Shown here piece by piece: positions 46,835 through 57,625 of a stretch of 64,000 bases of DNA. Within the stretch, counting starts at the first letter, position 1. Each line of letters starts with the position of its first letter. The position numbers and the translations under genes are program-made. Source of the stretch: Anastatus disparis (Eukaryota > Arthropoda > Insecta > Hymenoptera > Eupelmidae); contig JAFFSR010000010.1 of NCBI GenBank assembly GCA_017163975.1, forward strand, positions 3,222,001 through 3,286,000, in the 5' to 3' direction. The notes beneath the pieces are model-generated. The model ran no database searches. It had not been told where the DNA came from and saw nothing but the letters and a program-made list of their open reading frames with translations.

Positions 46835-47200
46835 AATTACTTCAAAGAGCACTCACTGATCCTGATATCATCAAGTATGCAAAAATCCTGAAAATCTCAA
46901 ATTTTCGAGGAGTATTCATGGAGGAATGTTATGCCTATTGGCGGATCGCACTATAGAGAATCAATTATTGTTAATCTCGATGATGCGGATGGACCTGGAA
47001 CGCACTGGGTAGCATATCGCAAACGAGGAAACGATGTCGTGTATTTCGATAGCTTCGGTGATCTTCTACCTCCTTTGGATATAATGACATATTTGGGAGT
47101 AGACAACATCAAGTACAATCCTAAGAGATATCAAGACTTTGATACTTTTAACTGCGGTCATCTTTGTCTAAGATTCTTGAGTAAGACTCTTGATATATAA
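46835..47200 (+). pseudogene. Adenovirus-type cysteine protease (Polinton PRO)
   Basis: The first part reads ALTDPDIIKYAKIL in one frame. A one-base frameshift near 46920 then leads to the 89-aa frame at 46931. Catalytic residues are visible: His in GPGTHWVAYRK, Asp in YFDSFGDLLPP, Cys in FNCGHLCLRFL. This is the capsid maturation protease of Polintons and adenoviruses. It follows the PLA2 gene directly and precedes the minor capsid gene, the usual capsid-cluster order. The active-site triad is intact but the frameshift separates it from the N-terminus. Confidence 0.9.
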
Positions 47201-47228
47201 AGAAAGAAATGATGAGTATTTGCTCATT

Positions 47229-47932
47229 ATGAGTTCAACAATCGTGGCAGATTCATTGACTTTGATTTTTTTTTGGTACATTGTCTACATTGAAAAAACA
47301 GTATTTTCCACCAATTGAACTCTCACCTGACAAGAATTATGTTCTCAGATTAGTTGCTTTCATGACATTTAATGCTATACCTAATATCGACAAGGGTAGT
47401 AATCTATTCCACGTTGGACACGAAGAAATTGTTTTACCAACTGGTAGTTATGAGATCGAAGATATAGAAAACTATCTCAGTGAAACATTGACGGCAAAAA
47501 GTATATCAATGAGTATTAAACCAAACAATAATACACTTTGCAGTGAAATAAAGTGCAATCGCTCGATGGATTTTCAACCAGAACATTCGATAGGACCTTT
47601 GATTAGGCTTCACAAAACGTGTTCTTCCTGCTGATGTCGTGAATCATTCAAACTTACCTGTAACAATCCTAAAGGTCAACGCTCTTCAAGTCGAGTACAA
47701 TATAGTCTCTGGTGCCTATATAAACGGTCGACTAGTGCACACGATTCATGAATTCTTTCCTGCAGTTCCACCAGGATATAAGGTCATTGAAGTGCCATCA
47801 CAAGTCATTCGCCTTCCAGTCATCGTCAAAAGCATAGATCATTTACAAGTGCGCATAGTTGATCAAGACGGGAATTCAATAAACTTTCGTAGAGAAACTA
47901 TTACAGTTAGATTACATATTAAATCAGTATAA
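47229..47932 (+). pseudogene. Polinton minor capsid (penton-like) protein
   Basis: It starts at the ATG at 47229 (MSSTIVADS), shifts frame in a T run near 47272, runs as KKQYFPPIELSPDKNYVL with TGSYEIEDIENYL, shifts again near 47620, and ends GYKVIEVPSQVI, SIDHLQVRIVDQDG, VRLHIKSV. The beta-rich sequence fits the single jelly-roll penton protein of Polintons from recall. About 230 codons in total. It is the vertex protein of the virion if the element makes particles; here it has two frameshifts. Confidence 0.82.
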
Positions 47933-47935
47933 AAA

Positions 47936-48106
47936 ATGGGAGTGGTTTATAACAATGAAAATAACAAAGGGTATATGAGTAAATCAAGATGGCAGTCGAA
48001 CATCAGTCGTCATCGACAAGTCAAAGTATTAACACGGCAGAACATTCAGTTTTTGAAAAGCCAAGGCTTAAACATAAGAGCTGCTAGTGGAAAATTGCGT
48101 GCTTAA
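47936..48106 (+). CDS. Small basic Polinton protein (56 aa)
   Basis: Intact short frame starting MGVVYNNENNKGYMSKSRWQ with a basic body and ending ASGKLRA. It begins 4 bp after the minor capsid stop codon and ends 22 bp before the major capsid start, so it belongs to the capsid cluster. The function is unknown. A similar small gene in this place is familiar to me from other insect Polintons. Confidence 0.55.
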   Translation: MGVVYNNENNKGYMSKSRWQSNISRHRQVKVLTRQNIQFLKSQGLNIRAASGKLRA

Positions 48107-48127
48107 TTTTTTGCTGTTTTCAAAGAA

Positions 48128-49322
48128 ATGGAGGAAATTCTAGACATAAGGTCAGGAGTAACATTGGATGAGTCAATAGCTCACTATGAGGTGCACGCGT
48201 ACTAGCCCTATACTTCGACAAATTTCAATAAAAGTGATGAAATTCGCATATCAATTCAACATCAAGATTTGAATCTTTTGCTTTCGCGGAGTTCTCTGCA
48301 CATAGTGGGCAAATTGACTTAACAAGATGGCACTGCTCTAGCAAGAACTAAATTAGTCAATAATGGCATCTGTGATTTATTCGAGGAAGTTCGCTATGAA
48401 ATTGATGCTATAAAGATCGATCGCTGTAAGAATGTGGGATTGACCACTGTTATGAAAGGTTGGGTATCACTTAACCCTAGTCAAAGTTTGATTATAGAAA
48501 ATGCTGGTTGGATTGATATAGCGGAAACTTGAAAGATCATTAATAACGATGGCTATTTTGATATTTTCATATCTCTCAGTATTATTTTAGGCTTTGCCGA
48601 AGATTATCACAAAACCATAGTCAATGTTAAACATGAACTTATCCTCACGAGATCCAGGAACGATATTAACGCAGTAATACAAACACCTAATGCTACTAAT
48701 GCTTACGAAAATTTCAAAATTGATCTTTTAAGGATCGAGTGGCTTATGCCTCACATACAGTTATCCAATGAATGTAAAATTCGCATGCTTCGACCAATTG
48801 AGAAAAATAAAACTATCTCAATGAGTTTTCGTATCAACGAGACATGTATGGACAGTCAAAACATCTAATCAGCTGGAGAAGCCTCGTTTTATCATTCTTG
48901 GTTTTCAGATAAAGCGAAAAGGACAAAAAACTGCTAATGCTAGTTAGTTCGATCACTGCAATTTGAGCAATGTAAAACTATTTCTCAATTCACAATACTA
49001 TCCTTACGGAAATATGAATCTTGATATTGTCAATAATCAGTATGCAATATCATACGGTATGTACGCTAATTTCCAAAATGCATACTATGGAAAGGAGTCC
49101 GAGCCAAAGCTGAAAAAATCAGATTATATCAATCACATGCCACTGATAGCCATCGATTGTTCAAAACAAAATGATTCTATGAAGAGTGCACCTGTTAATG
49201 TTTGTCTTGAATTCGAGACCAAAAAAAACTTTCCAGCTGAAACTTTAGCTTACTGTCTCATCTTATATGATCGAATTATAGAATACAACGCCATAAGTGG
49301 TGATGTCAGAAAATTAGTCTAA
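48128..49322 (+). pseudogene. Polinton major capsid protein
   Basis: It starts at the ATG at 48128 (MEEILDIRSGVTL). In-frame stops lie at 48203, 48320, 48530 and 48866, and a frameshift near 48900-48963. Recognisable parts are LVNNGICDLFEEVRYEIDAI, GLTTVMKGWVSLN, LTRSRNDINAVI, RIEWLMPHIQLS and the C-terminal NVKLFLNSQYYPYGNMNLDI, KKNFPAETLAYCLILYDRI. About 400 codons. The beta-rich pattern, size and place fit the double jelly-roll major capsid protein. It is heavily decayed, so no capsid could be made from this copy. Confidence 0.85.
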
Positions 49323-49348
49323 AGTGGGGATTGTCTGCGCAGTAGCCA

Positions 49349-49756
49349 TTGCTTAACCTCTACTTAAGAGAACTCCCAAACCAGCTCGAGTCATTCATTC
49401 ATCGGACAATGCTAAGTAAACTTAGAATTCTCTATCAAAGAAATATGGATCTTGATAAATTCAACGAGACAGCTCGTGGACGTGTCCGTCGTGCCATTGG
49501 GAATATATTCCCCTTGAAGAAAGATCAGACTTATTATGTGAGTGAGTTCAAACCAGTTAAAAGAAAGAATAAGTTTAGATTGATGGCAGTTTTAGATGGT
49601 GAATGGCGCATTTTTATTTCATCTTGCGAATGCAGAGCCTTACAGGAGAATAAGGAGTTTTACTTCAAGTTAAGAGAGGCCATTCACAATTACAAGTTGT
49701 TTGTGAAGTATTTAGATGATGACAACGGAAAAGATCTCGAATTCTCCTTGGATTAA
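49349..49756 (+). CDS. Polinton protein related to copy A (copy B)
   Basis: 135-aa frame with no stop. The C-terminal 95 residues share their layout with the 42435-42734 protein: IFPLKKDQTYYVSEF, RLMAVLDGEWRIFI, a run CRALQENKEFYFKLREAI, then a tail LEFSLD. N-terminal residues 1-40 are basic and helical. By the same reasoning as copy A, an OB-like single-strand binding role is possible but unproven. It overlaps the following frame by 41 bp. It begins 27 bp after the major capsid stop. Confidence 0.5.
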   Translation: MLNLYLRELPNQLESFIHRTMLSKLRILYQRNMDLDKFNETARGRVRRAIGNIFPLKKDQTYYVSEFKPVKRKNKFRLMAVLDGEWRIFISSCECRALQENKEFYFKLREAIHNYKLFVKYLDDDNGKDLEFSLD

Positions 49757-50069
49757 GCGCTTGGAAGTTAACGGAGAGGTATACGAGTCACGGGTGCACT
49801 TCCTACTTCTCGGTGTAAGAGGTTCACAAGTGGCGATTCTTTGTTGTACCTCACAGATGAGGGCGAAGGTTGGGGCTTCCATCACTTTCTATGAAAAGCA
49901 AACATCGTGATTCACATTCGTTTCGTCATGTGACAGACACCAAGTTGCTATACTGAAAATTCTTCAGAGTACACTCCTCTTCTTCCTCCTCATAAAAAAG
50001 TGAAAAAAGAGTTCTATGAAAAATATGAATCACAAATACCATCTAAAGATATAAAATACAAAAAGCTTT
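49716..50069 (+). pseudogene. Unknown Polinton frame, probably truncated
   Basis: A frame opening at 49716 (NSPWIKRLEVNGEVYESRVHF, SQVAILCCT) overlaps the upstream gene and stops at 49908. A further coding-like piece ending SEYTPLPPPHKKVKKEFYEK follows in another frame up to ~50069. I do not recognise a domain. It looks like one small gene with a frameshift. Confidence 0.4.
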
Positions 50070-50289
50070 AGGTGCTTTAATGTGTAGTAGTATAAGATAC
50101 TGCGTTCAAAGCATACGATTAACTTTGGGATTTCCCCTAAAAACATTATATTGTTTATAGCTCGCTTCAGCTCAGTCTCAACTTCCCTGCGTCAATCTAA
50201 GATGGGAGAAGTCGCTACTGCTGAGGTGGGCAGAGTCTTAAGAGCCACTTAAGAGAGCTCATCGGTCAACCAACAAAGAAGCAAGCAGT

Positions 50290-50945
50290 TGTAAAAGATA
50301 TCAATATAGTATCAATACGGTTTTAATATAGTATTAATAAAGTATCAATACAGTATCAATATAGTATCAATACTGTTTTAATATAGTATTAATACAGTAA
50401 TAAAACAATATCAATAGAGTATTAATATAATAGCAATATAGTATTAATACAGTATCAATAAAGTATTAATATTTTATCAATACAGTATCAATACAAAATC
50501 AATTTAGTATCAATACAATATCGATCGTTTTAATATAGTATTGATACAGTAACAATACAGAAGGAATAAAGTATTGATATAGTATCAATACAGTATCAAT
50601 ACTGTTCCAATAGAGTATTAATATGGTATCAATATAGTATTAATACGATATCAATGCCGTATCAGTACAGTATCAATACAGTATCAATGTAGTATCAATA
50701 GAGTATTAATATAGTATCAATAGAGTATTAATATAGTAATAATATAGTATCAATACAGTATCAATACAGAATCAATACAGTATCAATATAGTATTAACAT
50801 TATTTCTACATAGTATTAATAAATTATCAACGCAGTATTAAAACAGTATTAATACCGAATCAATATAGTATCAATACAGTATTAATATAGTATCAATACA
50901 GAATCAATACAGTATCAATATAGTTTTAATACTATACTGAAAAAA
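50290..50945 (+). repeat. 11-bp minisatellite (TATCAATACAG), array 2
   Basis: Same unit as 42020-42385 but more diverged (variants AATAGAG, TTTTAATATAG). A short further run lies near 51400-51440. Confidence 0.92.
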
Positions 50946-51473
50946 ATTCAGTAGGATTGCTCTTTCAAAAATAAATTGTTTCTAAGCTTTGTGTTAAGCA
51001 TGGTGTTTGTCTGTTTTGGGCAATAATCTGGCCCAAATAGGCAAAGCCGCCCGCTCAAAGTCACTGTCGAGCAGCATGCACTCTGAAAAAGTTTTAATAT
51101 CGCCTACTATAGTCAGTGATGAATTCCAAGGATGCTTTATACATTTATGTATATCTATATATTATGATACCTATTAGCCAACTTTAAAGTATACAATACA
51201 ATCAGAGTAATAGCAAAATATATTATTCTATAGTATATACTCTAACGTTGGCTGACTGATACCATAAAAGCGTCTTCGAAATCCATTACTCGCTATAGTA
51301 AGTAATTCCCCCCAAAAGTGTCGAGCAGTTTGCCTCAACACCGAGTGGCGCGTCGGTACTGCTTTTGGGTCAGTTGCTTTTCTAGAGTTTTTTTAGTCTA
51401 TTTTAATACAGTATCATACAATATTAATAGAGTATCAATAGTGCTGGAATTGAAAGTTCTAAAAGCAGAAATT
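50946..51473. other. Non-coding Polinton right end
   Basis: No open frame with a domain. Short inverted pieces near 51110-51260 (ACTATAGTC/ TATAGTAAG) only. Confidence 0.5.
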
Positions 51474-51757
51474 ACTAAAAGCAACCAATTTAAACTATTT
51501 TAAATTTAAAAAAAAAGTAGACATAGTTTCTTGTTGCATGTGAATCTTTCATGCGAACTTATATGCATGCATTAGAATGGTGAAAATCAAGTAGATCACT
51601 ATTATTTTTTTCAAGTTATTTTAACTTTTACAACTGTATTATGCACTTAGATAATGCTAATAAATTATAGTTAATATTTGTTGTAATTATTATTATATTT
51701 AATTTTTAAGTGTATACGTATATACATATACATTGTATATATATGTATATATACATA

Positions 51758-51813
<56 letters not shown>

Positions 51814-52290
51814 TACAATTAATAACAGTAGTGTCTAAATAAATTATGAAAATTATGATACATTCCTATTATACAAGTTTTAAAATTTCTCGAGTAAGGT
51901 GGCTCGGTGGCGTAGTAGTATACGCGCTTGCCTCGCATCCAAAGGGTCGTGGGTTCAATACCGATCAAAGTCAAAAATTTTTTCTAATGTTTAAATAATT
52001 TTTATTCAATTTATAATAATCAAATAAATCAAATGAAAAGTATTAAAAAATAAAAGTTAAATAAATTTAAAAAAATATTAAAAAATAAAAATTATGAAAC
52101 TTTCGAAGCTTTATCACAGCACGCAGCCGGCCGCCGGCAGCTCGGCTTCTCGGGACTGGCTATGTTGTTCCTGGTCCACAGCATTTCTAACCCACCTACA
52201 TTTCTAACCCACCTGACTCTCTAGCCCACTGGGCGAGAAAGTCACTGAGTTAGAAATGCAGTGGGCCAGAAGCAACATAGCTTATCTACT
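51474..52290 (-). repeat. Right Polinton TIR
   Basis: 817-bp inverted match to the left TIR without the 2028-bp foldback. It carries a (TA)n array (51770-51811), the tRNA-like sequence and TTTCTAACCCA repeats, and ends at TTATCTACT followed by the TTCACC duplication. Confidence 0.93.
51901..51972 (+). other. tRNA-like sequence in right Polinton TIR
   Basis: GGCTCGGTGGCGTAGTAG (A box with one change from the left copy) and GGGTTCAATACC (B box). 72 nt, about 95% identical to the left TIR copy in inverse orientation. Confidence 0.65.
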
Positions 52291-52296
52291 TTCACC

Positions 52297-53025
52297 TAAG
52301 TCAAATTTACTATCTCTGAATGGAAGCCTAACAATATATCTTCCTAAATTATCTCTTTTGGTGTGAGCAACATAATGCTGCTCGCAAGCTATGTCTTCCC
52401 TAGATCTAATTAGGTCTTGTTCAAGAATTTTAATAAACCAAAATTGTTCTATTAGTCTATCTGATTTGGTTACGTTACAGCTAACCTCTTTATTCGAAAT
52501 TCTATTATTTATTCCACCTGCTACTATCCAACCTAAACTCGTTTTCTGTAATGTAATTTCAGAGTTAGTGTGTTGAAGTTTGATTTGACCTATAGATAGA
52601 GTAGAAAGTGTTACATTTGATGCTAATAGAATACCTATGTGTTTTGGTATGTGAAATCGAGGATCAGCTAAAGGAATTTTTTTAGGTATGTTAAATAAGT
52701 CACGAGGAAAAACTCTATTGGGTACTGTGTCTTCTATGCTCGGTACAATTAAAAAACTAAGTTGATATTTAGACTGATTGTAATTTAACTGAATAGTTGA
52801 TTTTATGTAATATTTTGAAAGAGTATATAACTCATTAACTGCCCCTGTATTAATTGAACAAGAATATTTATTTAAATTTAAAGAATTTGAAAGAGTTTTT
52901 GTAATAAGATTGATTGTGGAACAAGAGTCTAATAATCCGCGAGCCGCAATGAAGTTTCCTTCTTTATTTTGAATTTTGACTATAGCTGTAGTCATTAAGT
53001 TGGATTCTAAAGGAAAAGCTACCAA
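52297..53025 (-). pseudogene. BEL protease and start of RT region
   Basis: The aspartic protease active site reads LLDSCSTINLI, with Cys in place of the Gly of D-S-G. VFPRDLFNIPKKIPLADP and IGILLASNV follow, typical of the BEL protease/DUF1758 region. TSLGWIVAGG precedes the RT domain. It is truncated by the Polinton at 52296; the last codons of the apparent frame (to 52282) come from the Polinton TIR. A stop near 53047 separates it from the region just upstream. Confidence 0.85.
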
Positions 53026-53095
53026 TAAGTATGATTGGTAATCTAGTCACGCCTTTGTAGTAACTGACTGTGTAACTTGTGTGGGCTTATTATTT

Positions 53096-54382
53096 TTAAT
53101 GTGAATGTTGCAAAGTGTGATGATGTTCGTGGCATGTCTTGCACCTTTTCTTGCTTGAGCAAGGAAAAGTGTGTCTACCTAAGCAGTTAAAACAGAGTCG
53201 TTGTGCTTTTACAAATTGCCATTGTTGTTCTACATTTAATCCTAAGAATTTAGGACATCTATACAAACCATGAGGTTGCCTACACTTTGGACAACTAACT
53301 GACCTACTGCTTGTTGATGCTGATGCTGCAGTTACTAATGCAAAACCTCTACCCCTTTTTGTTCTAAAATTTCCTACACTATCCTTTAAGTTTCTTTTTA
53401 AATTTGTCCTTCCGTGTTTCTTTGTGTCTTCAAGAGATTGAAGCTTGAAAATGCTACTCTGTGAAAATTCATACAGTTCTTTTATTGTAGGAAGTTGATC
53501 TAATTTAAGTCTGTCCTGCCATTTACTTTTTAATCCTGGCGGTGAATTTCTTTCTGCTATTCTAATTATTACATTATCTAGTGAACATTCACCTAATTGC
53601 TGTAGAATATGTCGATGCTGACGTATCTTATCTAACAAGGAAGACACGCCCTCAATTGTCGCATTTGTTAATACGGGTGAATCTAAAACAGCGTCTAAGT
53701 CTGCCGTCCAAAGTATAAAAGTGGTTAACTACATTGGAATCCCATTGGAGTTAAGGTTTTCTTACTTTGGACGGCAGAAGTATCTATTGCTAATTATTCT
53801 TTTATGATCGTAAAAGTTTAGAAGGGCTTGCCACTTTGGATAATTTTCCTCATCAGGCACGAATTCTATTATCTTTAATTTAGCAGAACCTGAAAAAGCG
53901 TCTAAGAGTTGTGCATGTTTCACTGTATTAGTTGAATCATCACGAGAGTGTAGCGCAACGAAAAGGTTTTTGAAGGTAAGCCATTCTTCTGATTTACCAT
54001 CAAACTTTGGTACTTTTGTTTCAGTCAATTTCGGTAAAATGTGTCTTTGTGTCAAAATGATGTTAGAAGTATTTAATGTTGAACTAGCTACGGGTGTTGG
54101 TTCGTTAAATCTACACAGCTTCATAGCTAAAACTGTTGTAAAGAAATAAGCTATTTCTAATTCATCAAATTCATTTATTACCTAATCGCCTAGTTTTGCA
54201 ACTGTTGCTTTGATTCTTAATTGATATGCATCTTTGTGCAGGTCTGATAAGTATTCTAAACGTGCTTTTATGTTTTCTAACTCTGCTTCAGGGTTTGATA
54301 TGTACGTTTGTAACGCCTTTATTTGCCCTTTAAAGACTCCTACCCTTGCGTTTATAATAGTTATTAGAGTTGGCTCACTCAT
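53096..54382 (-). pseudogene. BEL gag with zinc knuckles, split by a 77-bp MITE
   Basis: It begins at the ATG at 54382 (MSEPTLITIINARVG, helical N-terminus), with stop TAG near 54182, then 54124-53762 (RHILPKLTETKVPKFDGKS, WLTFKNLFVALHS), the BEL gag core (DUF1759 type). A 77-bp MITE interrupts at 53777. The next part runs 53700-53096 with SLLDKIRQHRHIL, and CPKCRQPHGLYRCPKF and CFNCLGRHTFPC zinc knuckles near the end. Apart from the MITE and the stop it is close to intact. The protein would form the core particle around element RNA. Confidence 0.85.
53701..53777. mobile_element. 77-bp MITE in gag, AAGT duplication
   Basis: It starts CTGCCGTCCAAAGTA and ends TACTTTGGACGGCAG. It is flanked by AAGT at 53697-53700 and 53778-53781. 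Removing it with one AAGT restores the gag frame exactly. Confidence 0.9.
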
Positions 54383-57300
54383 TTTTAATGTGTAAAAAAC
54401 TTTTGAAAAAGTTTTGAATAATAATTGTCAAAAATATACAACTATATGTTGTCTTGACTAAACCTTGCTACCTGCCCGCTGTTTAAAAAGAAAAACAGAT
54501 TTTTCGCTGATCCTTTGCCTTGCGTGCGATCTTACTGTCACGAAGAGAATTTCGTCACTATTGGCGCAACGAAACCTCCTCACGAGTGGCGAACAAACTG
54601 GCCTGAATTAATTGACTCAAATTGTAAAAAATTGAAAGTAAATGTTACAAAACAATTAAAGCAAAAATGTTGTTAAATTCAAATTTAAAATTAAATTTAC
54701 AAAAATTAATTAAATTATATCAATTTTGAAATCAAACAAGTACAATGAATTGATTGAAAATAAAGGCAAATAAAACAATAAATTAATTTGTTAAACAAAA
54801 TTTAAGTAAATGATAAATGTAAAAAAATTGTTCAAAGTTTAATGTACGTTTATGAAATTTAAATTTATTTAAAAAAGATAATTTTATCAACTCGCTATTT
54901 CTCTTGCAAGTTGATGAATTTATGTTACGTCTAACTAACGTAATCTCCCTTGAGCCAGGAGGCCGTCGCTACACAACTTAATCTTTCATGAAATTTTCCT
55001 TAAAATAATTTTAAGTTGCTACGTCTTACTTTCGTAAAATCGTAAAGGATAACTTTCTATCTCATTGAGAGCACGTGGTTTCAACCTAAGAAAATGTTCG
55101 CTTTGTAAGACAAGGAACCTTTTGTACTTTGCAAGAATAAAAATTCTAAATTCTATTTCACTGTTAAATTTTCAAAAGAAAAAAGGAACTTTATGAACTA
55201 AGTTTTATAATGTTAAAATCTTAAATTTATAAAAAGAACAAATTTTTGAAAAATCAATTTCTAACTTGAATGTAATTTTCAAAAGGCAAAATTTTTAAAT
55301 TGTATGAAATTTGTTCAATAAACAAAATTTTAATTTAACGTTGAACTGTAACAGAATTTTGATTTGTATAAGATTTTCTAAAAATGAACTTTTATTTTTA
55401 ATGCTAAATTTTGGTTTGAACAATGTAACTTTCTGAAAGTTACATTTTAGACTGAGTTGAATTTTCTTTAGAAAATGCGAAATGAGATATTAAAATATAA
55501 ATTTCAATTTTAATTTTAATTTTAACTTATGCACTGATATTTCTTAAAAATTAAGTTTCTTTTCAACAAAAATGATAATAAAATTTTCACTTAAATGTGT
55601 CTTTCGAAATGAAAATGAAAAATAAAATTTTAAATTAAATGTTAGGTTTCACGTTAAATTGCCTTAAAATTCAATAAACAAAATAAAATAAAAGAAACGT
55701 TTTCTAATTTTATAAACAATAAAAGTTTTGAAATAAACTGATTTATGAATTTCAGATTTCAATAAAATAAAATTTTCAATTTAATGTTAATTTGAAATTA
55801 TTTTGAAGTTGAGAAAATATTATAATGTTACCTTGTATACTGTATAAAGTACTTATCTTATTTTCTTAGACGTCCCTATGTTGAAGCTCTCTTTCGTCGG
55901 GGATGGCGTTGCTCTGTGGCTTGTATATCTATAGTTATGCTTGCCGGGCGGCGCGTGTTTTGATTTTCTGAGAATTCGCTTTGTTCGTTGAACGCTTTAG
56001 CGGTTATGATTTTTCGTAAACCAGGGGGCTTATTCAGTAATACCGTAGCGTCTAACGGCAAGCTTAACGCTGACGCGCGCATGCGCAATAATCATTTTTC
56101 AGCAAATACTATCGAATATCGCGAACGTTATCAGAGATCATGTTGACGTAACGACGAAAATCTTCTAAACTGAAGCGCTAAGTCGATTTCATCGACAAAT
56201 TTTACAACTAATTTGAAGCTTGGTTGTAAATCGTACGTTAAACTGTAAAACGTTATATTATGCATAACATATGTATATACATTGACGGAAAAGATTTCTA
56301 GAAGCAAAAGAATTACTCCGATTCAAATCGAAAAATAATTTCTTAGATGAAGGTGACTAGATGTTTAAATTAATTTCTTGCTTCACAAATATTAAGTTAT
56401 ATCTAAGAGGATCGAGATATCTTCTCTGTCAGTGTATGTATATACCTATATATATAAAGGGAACATTATTTTATTATTATTTACATTAGTGATCATAAAA
56501 ATTATTTGTAATCATACATGATTAAATGATAAATTGTGTATAATTTAAAATTTAATTGGATCTGCGGGTTTCAAAGTGACTTATATGTACTTTAATAAAA
56601 ACGAACAGAAAAAAATAATATAAATATTGTTTTAAATAAACTTATCTTATCACCAATGAAAAACGTTTTTTAATAAAATTATATATTAATCTAAATTTGC
56701 ATTTTATATTCTATAGCAACAACTACAGTTTCTCGATTGAATTGTTAAGTTTGCTACAGAACTTAAAAATATTGGTTTTCAAAATTTCGTCTTTCAAAAT
56801 GAAAATGTTGGCTTGGATGATGTTGAGTTAGAAGAATATATAATAGAAACATGAATACAGATATATTTCTAATATGAATGTTACGTGTTGTGTGTTTTAA
56901 GGCAAATACTGTTAAAATTCCTTTTTTTTCTGTATTGGGATTTAAAATGAATGGATTATGACATTTTTTTTAATTATTATTTTGGATATATATTAGCATA
57001 TAAAATTGAACAAGTTATAAAATATTACTTAAGTTTTCATAATGTCCCAATCAACTGTCCATTTGAAATCCTGATACTGAATGTGTGGAGTATACAAGAT
57101 CTAATATGAATCTACAAAAAAACTAGTAAAATTATAATTTATTTGCGTATAAATATGTCAAAAACTTAAACAATTTTTTTTGTAATCATGTTAATTTTGA
57201 TGTAATAATTATTTGAAATTATTTTAATTTTGAATATTTATGTTGTAAATGTCTGTTGTAAAAGATTTAATAATAAACTAAAATATTTTTTCATATGTGT

Positions 57301-57430
57301 TTATCGATTACTCGAAAGAGTAGAGTCCTTAATGCTTTTCGACGTCGAAATGTTAAGTCAATCATTATCGTTAAAAAGTTAGTGAATAACCCCCCTGGGG
57401 GTCGTGACTTTGGATCTCACGGAGAGGTAC
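54383..57430. other. BEL leader with probable inserted DNA
   Basis: Three kilobases without a readable gene is long for a BEL leader. 54383-54620 may be true leader. 54620-55860 is very AT-rich. 56022-57396 may be an inserted element. A TGGTACCTCTCCG sequence on the minus strand directly inside the LTR boundary at 57430 could be the primer binding site. Confidence 0.45.
56022..57396. mobile_element. Possible 1.4-kb element with CAGGGGGNTTATTCA ends
   Basis: CCAGGGGGCTTATTCAGTAA at the left and its near inverse TTAGTGAATAACCCCCCTGG at the right; beyond ~20 bp the arms match only weakly. No target duplication is fixed and no coding capacity is seen. Confidence 0.4.
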
Positions 57431-57621
57431 CATGAAAAGACGCGTAGTCTTTTCCAACGAATTTTATTTTAAAATTTATTGGATGTTTTAGAAAGAAAAA
57501 GACCTGTTCTTTTCCCTTTGAATTGTCTGATTATAAAATTTTTATTGAACTGATTTTAATGAATTTATCCTTTTATGATACACAAGAAAACTGAAATTTG
57601 ATTCACATTTAACCTTTGAAT
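57431..57621 (-). repeat. 5' LTR fragment of the BEL element
   Basis: Direct repeat of 28160-28350 from TGAAAAGACGCG to AACCTTTGAATT. It is cut at the TTAA of the next MITE; the LTR does not resume beyond it, so the outer part is lost. Confidence 0.8.
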
Positions 57622-57625
57622 TTAA

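Larger units (their letters stand above)
34796..52290. mobile_element. Polinton/Maverick (17.5 kb, 15.5 kb without nested insert)
   Basis: The ends read AGTAGATAAGC(C/T)ATGTTGC and its inverse. AGT-starting TIRs and the 6-bp duplication TTCACC (34790-34795 and 52291-52296) are both diagnostic of Polintons. TIRs are ~815 bp. Removing the element and one TTCACC rejoins the BEL pol frame. Gene content: polymerase B remnant, integrase with chromodomain, DUF8207-like gene, packaging ATPase, PLA2-type gene, cysteine protease, minor and major capsid genes and small accessory frames. All core genes are broken. Confidence 0.95.
28160..57621 (-). mobile_element. BEL/Pao retrotransposon, fragmented by nested elements
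   Basis: Minus-strand order from right to left: LTR piece, gag, protease, reverse transcriptase, integrase, LTR. It is broken by a 77-bp MITE in gag, a 17.5-kb Polinton between protease and RT, and a 3.26-kb palindrome with an inverted integrase copy in place of RNase H. Both outer ends carry a direct repeat starting TGAAAAGACGCGTAGTC. Stops and frameshifts show that it is long dead. Confidence 0.88.
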
